Part shown: piece after piece, positions 19,084 to 27,238 of the stretch
Layout of the letters: each line of letters starts with the position of its first letter
Position numbering within the stretch: the stretch's first letter is position 1
Notes under the pieces: model-generated
Databases searched by the model: none
Seen by the model: only the letters and a program-made list of their open reading frames with translations
Told to the model about the DNA's origin: nothing
Assembly (NCBI GenBank): GCA_934087065.1
Contig: CAKOIS010000001.1
Location: 100,398 to 164,397, forward strand
DNA: 64,000 nucleotides
Source of the DNA: an uncultured Bacilli bacterium
GTDB lineage: Bacteria > Bacillota_I > Bacilli_A > RF39 > UBA660
Direction of reading: 5' to 3'
Translations under genes and position numbers: made by a program

Positions 19084-19212
19084 ATTGTAAATTTTAGGTG
19101 GGTAAAAATTTTACATATATTTGGTTGAGTTACAATATTATTAGACTTAACCAAAAAGTGGCTTATGCCACAATTTGCTGAATAATACAGGTGGGTTATT
19201 ATTCAGTTTTTT
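19084..19212 (+). ncRNA. candidate small structured RNA with four hairpins and intrinsic terminator
   Basis: A promoter TTTACA (19050-19055), 17 bp, TAAAAT (19073-19078) predicts a start near 19084. The transcript would fold into: hairpin 1 (GTAAATTTT / AAAATTTTAC, loop AGGTGGGT at 19096-19103); hairpin 2 (TTGGTTGAGT / ACTTAACCAA, 19121-19154); hairpin 3 (GTGGC / GCCAC, 19158-19171); and a perfect 10-bp terminator CTGAATAATA / TATTATTCAG (19178-19206) with T6. The terminator loop again shows AGGTGGGT (19189-19196). No ORF with a ribosome site lies inside. The next gene has its own TATACT box at 19253-19258, so this looks like an independent RNA of about 125 nt rather than a leader, although a leader with attenuator cannot be excluded. 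Confidence 0.6.
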
Positions 19213-19279
19213 ATTTGTAAAAAAAACTATTTTATTTATCAAAACTTTATGTTATACTATAACCAGAGGAGGATGTAGA

Positions 19280-20317
19280 GTGAAAAAGAAAAATATTATT
19301 ATTGTTTTATCTGTTATTATTGTTATTTTTGCATTTTTAGGTGTTTACTTTATGACAGAAAACAAAGAAGGCAAAAACACTAATAATAAAGACAATAACA
19401 AGACAGAAAACAAAGAAGAAAAGAAAGTTAACATAATTGATGTTAACAGCAAAACTAGACCATATGCAGTAATGATTAACTGCCATAATGGTGCATTACC
19501 ACAAGCAGGACTTGATAAAGCATATATCGTGTATGAACTTATGGTAGAAGGTGGAATTACTAGAATGATGGCCTTATTTAAAGACGTGGATGTTGAAAAA
19601 ATAGGTTCAAGTAGAAGTGCAAGAATTCAGTTCTTAGACTATGTTTATGAAAATGATGCAATATATGCACACGCTGGTGGAGCACAAGATGCCATTGAAA
19701 GAATTAGAAACGAAAAAATAAATGACGTCGACGTTGATGGCAAATATGGTTTTAGAGATAAAACACTTGATAGAGCTTGGGAACACAAACTATTTACTTC
19801 AACTAAACAATTAAAAGAAGGTGCAGAAGCCAAAAACTATTCATTAACTACAAATAGTGGAAATCTTTTAAATTATAGTGTAGAAGATATTGATACTTCT
19901 AAATTTGAAGGAAGTAGTGTTGCTAAAAATGTAAGCATTAAATATTCAAGTTATAGAACTTCAAATTATGTTTATGACGAAACTACTAAAACATACTTAA
20001 GAAGCATGAACGACACAAAGAACATAGACTTAGTTACTGGAAAACAATACACAGTAAAAAATATAATTGTTTATGCAGTAGAATATTCAAATTATACAGA
20101 CCATGGTTATAGTGCATACGTAAAAACTGACAATGTTGGTACAGGCGAAGGATACTATATATCAAATGGTTATAGCGTCCCAATTACTTGGACTAAACCA
20201 AGTAAAAATGAAAAAACAGTTTACAAAATAAAATCAACTGGTGAAGAACTAGTAATTAATGATGGAAATACATATATTCAAATATACCCAACAAGTGGTA
20301 AACTAACAATTGAGTAG
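19280..20317 (+). CDS. DUF3048 family (YerB-like) membrane-anchored extracellular protein
   Basis: 345 residues starting at GTG 19280, seven bases after AGAGGAGG. An earlier TTG in frame lies upstream of the RNA terminator and is not credible. An N-terminal membrane anchor (about 5-26) is followed by a Lys/Asn/Glu linker, then the DUF3048 domain with RPYAVMINCHNGALPQAGL, YELMVEGGITRMMALFKD and IGSSRSAR-x-x-F. The family occurs as lipoproteins in Bacillus (YerB). Here a plain membrane anchor replaces the lipobox. Molecular function is not established. The neighbour is an LCP wall-glycan ligase, so a role in envelope assembly is plausible but unproven. Confidence 0.88.
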   Translation: MKKKNIIIVLSVIIVIFAFLGVYFMTENKEGKNTNNKDNNKTENKEEKKVNIIDVNSKTRPYAVMINCHNGALPQAGLDKAYIVYELMVEGGITRMMALFKDVDVEKIGSSRSARIQFLDYVYENDAIYAHAGGAQDAIERIRNEKINDVDVDGKYGFRDKTLDRAWEHKLFTSTKQLKEGAEAKNYSLTTNSGNLLNYSVEDIDTSKFEGSSVAKNVSIKYSSYRTSNYVYDETTKTYLRSMNDTKNIDLVTGKQYTVKNIIVYAVEYSNYTDHGYSAYVKTDNVGTGEGYYISNGYSVPITWTKPSKNEKTVYKIKSTGEELVINDGNTYIQIYPTSGKLTIE

Positions 20318-20333
20318 GAAACTACTCTTTTTT
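20312..20333 (+). terminator. terminator containing the DUF3048 stop codon
   Basis: Perfect stem GAGTAG / CTACTC (20312-20317, 20322-20327) with a GAAA tetraloop and T6. The TAG stop is the last half of the left arm. Confidence 0.9.
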
Positions 20334-20357
20334 CTGTGCCAAATTTCCTACATTAGG

Positions 20358-20386
20358 TTGTTTTTATCTAATATTTAATGTATAAT
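20358..20386 (+). promoter_or_regulatory. sigma-A promoter of the LCP/polysaccharide operon
   Basis: TTGTTT (20358-20363), 17-bp spacer, TATAAT (20381-20386). The first gene starts 20 bp downstream. The tight spacing of genes from 20.4 to 26.1 kb suggests that this promoter drives that block. Confidence 0.75.
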
Positions 20387-20405
20387 ATACATGAGGTGTT
20401 TTTAT

Positions 20406-21851
20406 ATGGCAAAAAAGAAAAACAAAAAGGTACTAAATATAGTTTCAATAATAATTGGAATAATATCATTAATATTGATGTTAGTTTTTAGCTATGCTAT
20501 ATACAAGTTAAATATGATACCAGGAAAATTCCTAATACCAGCATACATTTTAATATTTGTTATATATACTGGCTTACTATTAACAGTATTTTTACCAAAA
20601 GTTAAATCAAAAATAAAAGTTATTTCAATGGTTGTTTTAGTACTATTTGGGGTAATATTTGGTTTCGCAGACAAATACATTTTTACAACACTTAACTTCA
20701 TGGATATATTAGATAGAGACATTCTTCAAAAAGAAAGATATGATGTTTATGTTTTAGAAAATTCTGGTTATAACAAATTAGAAGACTTAAAAGACAAAAA
20801 AGTAGGTCTTTATCAAAGTTCAAACAGTGAAAAAGCTGGTTCTGAATTAAAAAATAAAGTAAATTTTGAAATTACAGAATATACTGACGTTGAAAAAATG
20901 TTTGAAAGTTTAAATAATGACGAAATTAATGCAATAATAATTAGTTCATCAGTTAAAAATTTACTTGATACTGAATTAAACGACATAAATGTAAAAATAA
21001 AAAGTATTTACAATTTTAAAATTTCAATAGAAAAAAACGACATAGTAAAATTAGTTAATGTAACAAACACTCCGTTTAATGTTTATATTGCTGGAGGAGA
21101 TGGATATGGTTCAATAGATTATACATTCAATACAGACGTTAATATGGTAGCAACAATAAATCCGACAACTAGAAAAATATTGTTAACATCTATCCCAAGA
21201 GATTACTATGTTAACTTAGTCGGACAAGGACCAAATGCTTATGACAAACTTACACACGCAGGTTACTATGGAATAGAAGAAAGTGTAAAAACAGTAGAAA
21301 AATTACTTGATACAGATATAAATTATTATGTTAAAATTAATTTTTCAACTATTGAAGGAATTGTTGATGCAATAGGTGGAGTTGATGTGTACAGTGATTT
21401 TGATTTTTGCGCATATGGTAGACCTGATATATGTTACTCAAAAGGATGGAATAAAACAGATGGTTTTCATGCATTAATGTTTGCAAGAGAAAGACATGCA
21501 TTTTATGATGGTGATGTTCAAAGAGTAAAAAATCAACAAAAGGTAGTAGAAGCAATGGTAAACAAAATAACATCTTCTACAGCTTTAATTTCAAGTTACG
21601 ATAGAATATTAGATAGTGTAAGCGAAAATTTAGATACTAACATGCCAAGCAAAGATATTAGTAGATTAGTTAAAATGCAACTTAGCGATATGAGAGGATG
21701 GACAATAGAAAGTCAAAATGCTGTTGGAACAGGACAAATGGGACCAACATATACTTTTCCAACACTAGACTTGTACACAATGTTACCAGATGAAGAATCG
21801 GTGAAATCGTTAAAATTAAAAATAAATGAATACTTAAAAATGGAGGATTAA
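20406..21851 (+). CDS. LytR-CpsA-Psr (LCP) family wall-polymer ligase
   Basis: 481 residues from ATG 20406, eight bases after GAGGTG; an ATG 15 bp upstream overlaps the ribosome site. Three N-terminal membrane helices are followed by an extracellular segment resembling a periplasmic-binding fold (about 115-210, with KVGLYQSSNSEKAGSEL). The LCP catalytic domain then covers about 225-410. Diagnostic residues are in TTRKILLTSIPRDYYV, DKLTHAGYYG, GGVDVYSD and FARERHAFYDGDVQRVKNQQ (Asp/Arg set for pyrophosphate binding). LCP enzymes transfer undecaprenyl-PP-linked teichoic acids or capsule to peptidoglycan. It is the first gene of the glycan operon, so it probably anchors the polymer made by the genes that follow. 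Confidence 0.93.
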   Translation: MAKKKNKKVLNIVSIIIGIISLILMLVFSYAIYKLNMIPGKFLIPAYILIFVIYTGLLLTVFLPKVKSKIKVISMVVLVLFGVIFGFADKYIFTTLNFMDILDRDILQKERYDVYVLENSGYNKLEDLKDKKVGLYQSSNSEKAGSELKNKVNFEITEYTDVEKMFESLNNDEINAIIISSSVKNLLDTELNDINVKIKSIYNFKISIEKNDIVKLVNVTNTPFNVYIAGGDGYGSIDYTFNTDVNMVATINPTTRKILLTSIPRDYYVNLVGQGPNAYDKLTHAGYYGIEESVKTVEKLLDTDINYYVKINFSTIEGIVDAIGGVDVYSDFDFCAYGRPDICYSKGWNKTDGFHALMFARERHAFYDGDVQRVKNQQKVVEAMVNKITSSTALISSYDRILDSVSENLDTNMPSKDISRLVKMQLSDMRGWTIESQNAVGTGQMGPTYTFPTLDLYTMLPDEESVKSLKLKINEYLKMED

Positions 21852-21852
21852 T

Positions 21853-22962
21853 ATGAAAAAAGTGTTGTTTACTGCTAATTTAGATTCTTTTTTCACTAAA
21901 TTTTTAATTCCTCAGTTAAAATATTACAAAGAATTGGGTTACGAAGTTCATATAGCTTCAAAAAACGAAAATATAAACATACCATATTGTGACAAAAAAT
22001 TTAATGTTTCATTTTCAAGAAGTCTAAATATTAAGCAAATTAAGGAATCATACATGAAAATAAAAGAAATATTAGAACAAAACGAATATGAATTTATCAG
22101 TTGCCATACTCCTTTTGGAGCGGCCATTCCAAGACTAGCGATAAGCAGAATTAAAAATTTTAAGAGTAAAGTGATATATACTGCACATGGTTTTCATTTT
22201 TATAAAGGAGCCCCTTTAAAAAATTGGTTACTTTATTTTCCTATGGAAAGATATTTGTCAAAATATACTACATCAATCATAACAATTAATAAAGAAGACT
22301 ATAAATTGTCAAAAAAGCACATGGCTTGCAACACTTTTTATGTTCCGGGTATTGGACTTGAAAATGAGAAGTTTAATTTTAATTTATCATCTGAAGAAAA
22401 AAAAGCGTTGTATAACGAGTTAAAACTAGAAAAAAAAGATTTTATTATGATATTTCCAGGAGAATTAAACAATAACAAAAATCAAGAATTGCTTTTGAAT
22501 GTACTAAGTTTACTATTACCGGATATACCTAACGCTAAATTATTACTACCAGGGAACGACCTTCTTAATGGAAGCTTACAAAAAAAAGCTAAAGAATTAG
22601 GGATAGAAAAAAGCGTAAGATTTTTAGGATTTAGAAATGATATTCCTAAACTTCTTAAAATTTCAAATTTAGCTTTATCTTCAAGCAAGAGAGAAGGTCT
22701 TCCTGTGAATATTATGGAAGCCATGATCGTTGGAATACCAGTAGTTGCCACTAATTGCAGGGGAAATGCTGATTTGATTAAAGATGGAGTCAATGGATTT
22801 TTAATCAAAAACTTTGATGCTTTAGAGTTTAGTAAAAAAATCAAAAAAATATATTTCGATAAATCATTATCAAAAAAACTTGCAGAAAATGGCAAAAAAA
22901 AGTCTAATGATTACTTAATTGATAATGTTTTAAAACAAATTATTAAGATATATGAGAGGTAA
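21853..22962 (+). CDS. family 4 glycosyltransferase (EpsD-like)
   Basis: 369 residues, GT-B fold. The N-terminal YTAHGFHFYKGAP region (about 110-122) is a signature of the EpsD/Cps-type GT4 group, and the C-terminal SSKREGLPVNIMEAMIVGIPVV carries the E-x7-E donor motif (about 280-301). It starts one base after the LCP stop, with GGAGG overlapping the LCP end, so it is coupled. Codon use changes here towards T-ending codons compared with the preceding loci. It acts on the cytoplasmic face; sugar not known. Confidence 0.9.
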   Translation: MKKVLFTANLDSFFTKFLIPQLKYYKELGYEVHIASKNENINIPYCDKKFNVSFSRSLNIKQIKESYMKIKEILEQNEYEFISCHTPFGAAIPRLAISRIKNFKSKVIYTAHGFHFYKGAPLKNWLLYFPMERYLSKYTTSIITINKEDYKLSKKHMACNTFYVPGIGLENEKFNFNLSSEEKKALYNELKLEKKDFIMIFPGELNNNKNQELLLNVLSLLLPDIPNAKLLLPGNDLLNGSLQKKAKELGIEKSVRFLGFRNDIPKLLKISNLALSSSKREGLPVNIMEAMIVGIPVVATNCRGNADLIKDGVNGFLIKNFDALEFSKKIKKIYFDKSLSKKLAENGKKKSNDYLIDNVLKQIIKIYER

Positions 22963-22964
22963 TT

Positions 22965-24005
22965 ATGAAAGTTTTACATTTGTTGTCTACTAACAAATTT
23001 TCCGGTGCTGAAAATGTTGTGTGTCAAATAATTAATATGTTTCAAAACGAAACAAATTATAAAATGTTTTATTGTTCACCAGATGGCGAAATAAAAGAAA
23101 CATTAAGGAACAAAAATATTGATTTTGTTCCAATAAAAAGTTTAACGTACAAAGAATTAAAAAAAATTGTTAAAAATATTAAACCAGATATAATTCACGC
23201 TCACGATGTTAAAGCAAGTATTTTGGCAAGTTTATTTAATAAAAAATGTAAAGTTATTTCACATATTCACGGCAATAGTCTAGAAATGAGAAAAGTATCT
23301 ATAAAATCTTTACTATACTTAATTTGTTCAAAAAGATTTAAACATATATTTTGGGTTTCAAATAGTTGCTTTTTTGATTATAAGTACAGCAAAAAAATAG
23401 AAGATAAAAGCAGTATTCTAGTGAATGTAATAAATACTCAACGTATAAATGAATTAGCAAAAGAAAAAGGAATGACTGATAATTACGATGTTATTTATGT
23501 TGGAAGGCTTGTACAATTAAAAAATCCTTTAAGAATGATAAAAATATTTGAAAGTGTCTGTAAAGAAAAATATAATGCAAAATTAGCAATAATTGGCGAT
23601 GGTGTGATGTTTAATGAAATACAAGAGTACATTACTAGCCACAATTTAAAAAATAATATAGATTTATTAGGATTTAAAAATAATCCATATAAATATATTT
23701 ATAAGTCTAAAATGATGATACTTACATCAATTTATGAAGGAACTCCTATGTGTGTGTTAGAAGCAATGGCTTTGGGCAAACCAATTATTTCCACACCTAC
23801 AGATGGGTTAATTGATTTAATTAAACAAGATTATAACGGCTTTTTAAGTGACAAAGATGAAGAATTAGAAACAGAAATTATATCATTGATTAACGATCAA
23901 GAAAAGTTGTCCAAAATGTCAAAAAATGTTATTAAAGAGTTTAATAAATTTAACGATATAGAAAAATATAAGAACGAAATAAAAAACAAATATGAAACGG
24001 AGTAG
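22965..24005 (+). CDS. family 4 glycosyltransferase
   Basis: 346 residues. The GT-B N-terminus is HLLSTNKFSGAENVV; the DIIHAHDVKAS motif lies near 77. The donor half has YVGRLVQLKNP (about 178) and the E-x7-E motif in TSIYEGTPMCVLEAMALGKP (about 255-274). The start follows GAGAGG two bases after the previous stop. Tight packing with neighbours makes it part of the same operon. It extends the repeat unit of the surface polysaccharide; linkage and sugar cannot be predicted from sequence. Confidence 0.9.
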   Translation: MKVLHLLSTNKFSGAENVVCQIINMFQNETNYKMFYCSPDGEIKETLRNKNIDFVPIKSLTYKELKKIVKNIKPDIIHAHDVKASILASLFNKKCKVISHIHGNSLEMRKVSIKSLLYLICSKRFKHIFWVSNSCFFDYKYSKKIEDKSSILVNVINTQRINELAKEKGMTDNYDVIYVGRLVQLKNPLRMIKIFESVCKEKYNAKLAIIGDGVMFNEIQEYITSHNLKNNIDLLGFKNNPYKYIYKSKMMILTSIYEGTPMCVLEAMALGKPIISTPTDGLIDLIKQDYNGFLSDKDEELETEIISLINDQEKLSKMSKNVIKEFNKFNDIEKYKNEIKNKYETE

Positions 24006-24008
24006 ATA

Positions 24009-25052
24009 ATGAAATATTTTTTGTTTTTATTAACAATATGTTTGATTACATTAATATTTAAAAAAACAAATATTAATTACAAAAAGGACAAAGTATATTT
24101 ATTACTTGTCTTCTTTATAATGCTTTTGTTTTTAGGATTAAGAAGTGAAACAACAGGCTTGGATATGTATAATTATAAAGAATTTTTCATGAGAGTTAAT
24201 GGAATGAGTTTTTTTGACATATTTAAAGGTACAGGTTTTGAAATTGGATTTACTCTCTTTACAAAGTTAATGACAATTATATCTTCAAGTTTCAATTTTT
24301 ATATTTTTATTATTGCCTTAATATCTTTGATCGGAGTTTATTGTTTTATAAGAGATAATTCAAAAAACTATTTTATGAGCTGCTACATATTTATTACATA
24401 TAATTATTTCATATATTATACCTGTACTTTAAGACAATGTATTGCGATTTCATTTCTATTACTAGCATATAATCAATTAAAAAAAGAAAATGTAAAAAAA
24501 TTCATATTACTAACTTTATTAGCAACTACTTTTCATAAGACAGCTTTAGTGTTTATACTACTACTTGTATTTAAATATTTTGATTACACTTATAAGAATT
24601 TCAAGTATTATATAATGGGGTGCTTTGCTTTACTTATCTTAAAATCACCAATCATTTGGGTATTTAAAAGAATATTTTATAATCAGTATATAGGTATTAA
24701 CTCATATTCAGGTGAGGGATGGATAACGTTATTGATAATTGTTGGAAGTCTTATTGTTTATTATTTTGCTGATTTGATTTATAATATTTATAGAAAAAAA
24801 GACAAATACTTAATAGGTATGTTGATTTTGGCTTTCCCTTTCCAAATATTAGCTACTAGTCAAAGTTTAGTTTCTAGACTAACATTGTACTTTCTTTATT
24901 GTTATCCAATTCTTCTTCCCAACGTCTTAAACGCACTTCAATTTAAAAATAAAAAAATATATATTTTCATAATTTATATAATTTTACTTTTATTCTTTGC
25001 AATTCAGGTGTATAATAATAGTACATATATTGATTATGAGTTTGTGTGGTGA
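24009..25052 (+). CDS. EpsG-like (Wzy) O-antigen/capsule polymerase
   Basis: 347 residues, almost entirely hydrophobic, with about ten predicted membrane helices and the EpsG-family patterns LGLRSETTGLDMYNY (about 40-54) and a Tyr/Asn-rich loop before CTLRQCIAISFLLLA. Such proteins polymerise undecaprenyl-linked repeat units on the outer membrane face in the Wzx/Wzy route. It begins four bases after the preceding stop. It ends with TGA, one of the places that show TGA is a stop in this genome. The flippase partner is at 29.2 kb in the same cluster. Confidence 0.85.
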   Translation: MKYFLFLLTICLITLIFKKTNINYKKDKVYLLLVFFIMLLFLGLRSETTGLDMYNYKEFFMRVNGMSFFDIFKGTGFEIGFTLFTKLMTIISSSFNFYIFIIALISLIGVYCFIRDNSKNYFMSCYIFITYNYFIYYTCTLRQCIAISFLLLAYNQLKKENVKKFILLTLLATTFHKTALVFILLLVFKYFDYTYKNFKYYIMGCFALLILKSPIIWVFKRIFYNQYIGINSYSGEGWITLLIIVGSLIVYYFADLIYNIYRKKDKYLIGMLILAFPFQILATSQSLVSRLTLYFLYCYPILLPNVLNALQFKNKKIYIFIIYIILLLFFAIQVYNNSTYIDYEFVW

Positions 25053-25059
25053 CAATAAA

Positions 25060-26133
25060 ATGAAAATATTATTTTATATAGGAAATTTAAAAAAAGGTGG
25101 AGCAGAAAGAGTGGTTGCAAATTTATCAAACGAATTTATTAAAACACACGATGTAATTATAGTTACAACAACTAATGAAAAATATGAATATGAAATAGAT
25201 AAAAGAATAAAAACATATTCATTGAATGATGGTATAAATAATAATATAATTAAAAAAAATCTTAATTATTTAAAAAAACTCTCAAAAATAATTAATGAAG
25301 AAAACACAGATGTTGCAATAGGATTTTTACCAGAACCTTCTTATAGATTGCTAATGATAAAAAACAAAATAAAATGTCCTATCATTATTTCAGTAAGGAA
25401 TGATCCTAAAATAGAATACAATAAATTTTTAAGTAAACTACTAATGAAAACCTTATATAAAAAAGCTGATGGATTTGTATTTCAAACAAAAGAAGCACAG
25501 GACTTTTTTTCTAAAAAAATTCAAAAGAAGTCTACTATTATTCCAAATGCTGTAGATAAATCTTTTATAAAAGAAAGATTTTTTGGCGAAAGAGATAAAA
25601 GTATTGTTACAGTTGGAAGATTACAGCCACAAAAAAATCACAAACTATTAATAGACAGTTTTAATTTAATTAAAGACGACTTTAAAGAATATAAATTGTT
25701 AATATACGGAAAAGGCACATTAGAAGACTCATTAAAAAATTATGTAAAACAGCTGAATCTGACAGAAAAAGTTATCTTCAAGGGAGAGAGTAATAATATA
25801 AAAGATGAAATATATAGATCAAACTTGTTTGTACTTTCTAGTGATTATGAAGGAATGCCTAACGCACTAATTGAAGCAATGGCGCTAGGAGTACCTGTTG
25901 TATCCACAGATTGCCCTTGCGGTGGACCAAGATTCTTAATTGAAAATGAAGTAAATGGTCTTTTAGTGCCAGTGAATGACATTGAGAGTATGGTAAAAGC
26001 AATAAAAAGAGTTTTGTTAGATAAACAAATTGCCAACAGAATTTCAACTGAAGCTAATAAAATTGGAAAAGCATTAAATCCAGAAAACATAAGTGAAAAA
26101 TGGCTAAACTTTATTAAAAAAACAATCAACTAA
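25060..26133 (+). CDS. family 4 glycosyltransferase
   Basis: 357 residues from ATG 25060, just after the polymerase stop, with GGTGA as a modest ribosome site. A longer in-frame start at 24997 lies inside the membrane protein gene and is not supported. The N-terminus (FYIGNLKKGGAERVV) and C-terminal block SSDYEGMPNALIEAMALGVPVV with the E-x7-E motif are classic GT4. PCGGPRFLIENEVNGLLVP follows. It closely resembles the glycosyltransferase half of the fusion protein at 27.2 kb, suggesting duplication within the cluster. Cytoplasmic, polysaccharide repeat-unit synthesis. Confidence 0.9.
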   Translation: MKILFYIGNLKKGGAERVVANLSNEFIKTHDVIIVTTTNEKYEYEIDKRIKTYSLNDGINNNIIKKNLNYLKKLSKIINEENTDVAIGFLPEPSYRLLMIKNKIKCPIIISVRNDPKIEYNKFLSKLLMKTLYKKADGFVFQTKEAQDFFSKKIQKKSTIIPNAVDKSFIKERFFGERDKSIVTVGRLQPQKNHKLLIDSFNLIKDDFKEYKLLIYGKGTLEDSLKNYVKQLNLTEKVIFKGESNNIKDEIYRSNLFVLSSDYEGMPNALIEAMALGVPVVSTDCPCGGPRFLIENEVNGLLVPVNDIESMVKAIKRVLLDKQIANRISTEANKIGKALNPENISEKWLNFIKKTIN

Positions 26134-26239
26134 AGCAAATTTAAATTAATGGTTTATATTTTTACACCATTATTTAGTATTTGTATTATATATAAACAAC
26201 AATCGTATCAATAGCCATAAATTATAAAACAATTGAAAT

Positions 26240-26268
26240 TTGACTTTAGATATAACATTTGATATTAT
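26240..26268 (+). promoter_or_regulatory. strong internal promoter of the polysaccharide cluster
   Basis: TTGACT (26240-26245), 17-bp spacer, TATTAT (26263-26268), in the 193-bp gap before the TupA-like gene. A weak AATGGT/ACCATT hairpin at about 26145-26170 precedes it. Nothing else is seen in this gap. Confidence 0.8.
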
Positions 26269-26326
26269 ATTTATGCAAGATTTTCTAAATGAAAAGTTAT
26301 AGAAATTATATGAGGAAGTGATTAAA

Positions 26327-27238
26327 GTGAATAAATTTTTAAATTATGTAACCAAGCCAAAGAACGTAGTGCTATATTTATTTAATAAAGCATACTTTAA
26401 GTTCATACCAGACAAATTATATTTAAAAATAAAATTTAAATTAGAAATGGGATATAAATTAAATTTGGATAATCCAAAAACTTTCAGTGAAAAAATGCAA
26501 TGGCTAAAATTATATGATAGGAAAGAAATATATACAAAAATGGTTGATAAATATGAATCGAAAAAAATTGTCGAAAAAAAATTGGGAACAAAATATGTTG
26601 TACCCACTTATGGAATATTTAACTCTTTTGAAGAGATTGATTTTGATAAGTTGCCTAATAGTTTTGTTATAAAATGTACTCACGATAGTGGTGGATTAGT
26701 TATAGTAAATGATAAAGAAAAATTGAATTATGATTTGACTAAAAAAAAGATTAATAAATCATTAAAAAGAAAATACTTTTATTCGCACAGAGAGTGGCCA
26801 TACAAAAATGTTAAGCCAAGAATACTTATAGAAAAACTGTTAGTTAATGACAGCAAGGAAGAAGTAATCGAATATAATTTCTTTTGTTTTAATGGCGAAC
26901 CTAAATTTGTAATGACTTGTCATGGCGACAAAAGGATAAAAAGGTATAATGATTTTTATGATATTAATTTTAATAAATTAAAATTAAAATGTATTTACGA
27001 TAATTCAAATATTATTGATACAAAGCCAAATAATTTTCAAGAAATGATTGAAGTATCCAGAAAATTAAGTAAAAACATTCCACATTTGAGAGTTGATCTA
27101 TATGTATGCAATGGAAATATTTATGTTGGTGAATTGACATTTTGCCATTGGGCAGGCTTTACCAAATTTGAACCAGAAGAATGGAATTATATCGTTGGTG
27201 ACTATGTCGATTTAACAGGTATTAAGGAGAGTAAATGA
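26327..27238 (+). CDS. TupA-like ATP-grasp protein
   Basis: 303 residues from GTG 26327, 11 bases after GAGG; a GTG at 26318 abuts the ribosome site. Family markers: NPKTFSEKMQWLKLYDR (about 48-64), MVDKYESKK, PNSFVIKCTHDSGG (about 113-126; ATP-loop region), HREWPYKNVKPRILIEKLL and the C-terminal E-L-T-F block. TupA-type ATP-grasp enzymes were named from teichuronopeptide synthesis. They are thought to ligate amino acids to sugars or uronic acids, or otherwise to modify glycans. UDP-glucuronate-forming enzymes lie in the same cluster. It has its own promoter, and its stop overlaps the next start by four bases. Confidence 0.85.
   Translation: MNKFLNYVTKPKNVVLYLFNKAYFKFIPDKLYLKIKFKLEMGYKLNLDNPKTFSEKMQWLKLYDRKEIYTKMVDKYESKKIVEKKLGTKYVVPTYGIFNSFEEIDFDKLPNSFVIKCTHDSGGLVIVNDKEKLNYDLTKKKINKSLKRKYFYSHREWPYKNVKPRILIEKLLVNDSKEEVIEYNFFCFNGEPKFVMTCHGDKRIKRYNDFYDINFNKLKLKCIYDNSNIIDTKPNNFQEMIEVSRKLSKNIPHLRVDLYVCNGNIYVGELTFCHWAGFTKFEPEEWNYIVGDYVDLTGIKESK

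Noticed and set aside
19084..19212. Known riboswitch, T-box or SRP RNA
   Set aside because: None of the conserved cores I know (T-box UGGN motif with AGGGUGG pairing to a tRNA end, SAM, TPP, lysine, cobalamin, SRP Alu/GGAAGCAG loops) could be matched. AGGTGGGT is only partly like the T-box AGGGUGG and lies in hairpin loops; the next gene is not an amino-acid gene.
19175..19279. Upstream extension of the DUF3048 gene from a TTG codon
   Set aside because: The extension runs through a perfect intrinsic terminator and upstream of the gene's promoter and ribosome site; GTG 19280 is the sensible start.
24997..25059. Longer start for the third GT4 gene
   Set aside because: It lies within the membrane polymerase gene and lacks a ribosome site; the family N-terminus begins at ATG 25060.
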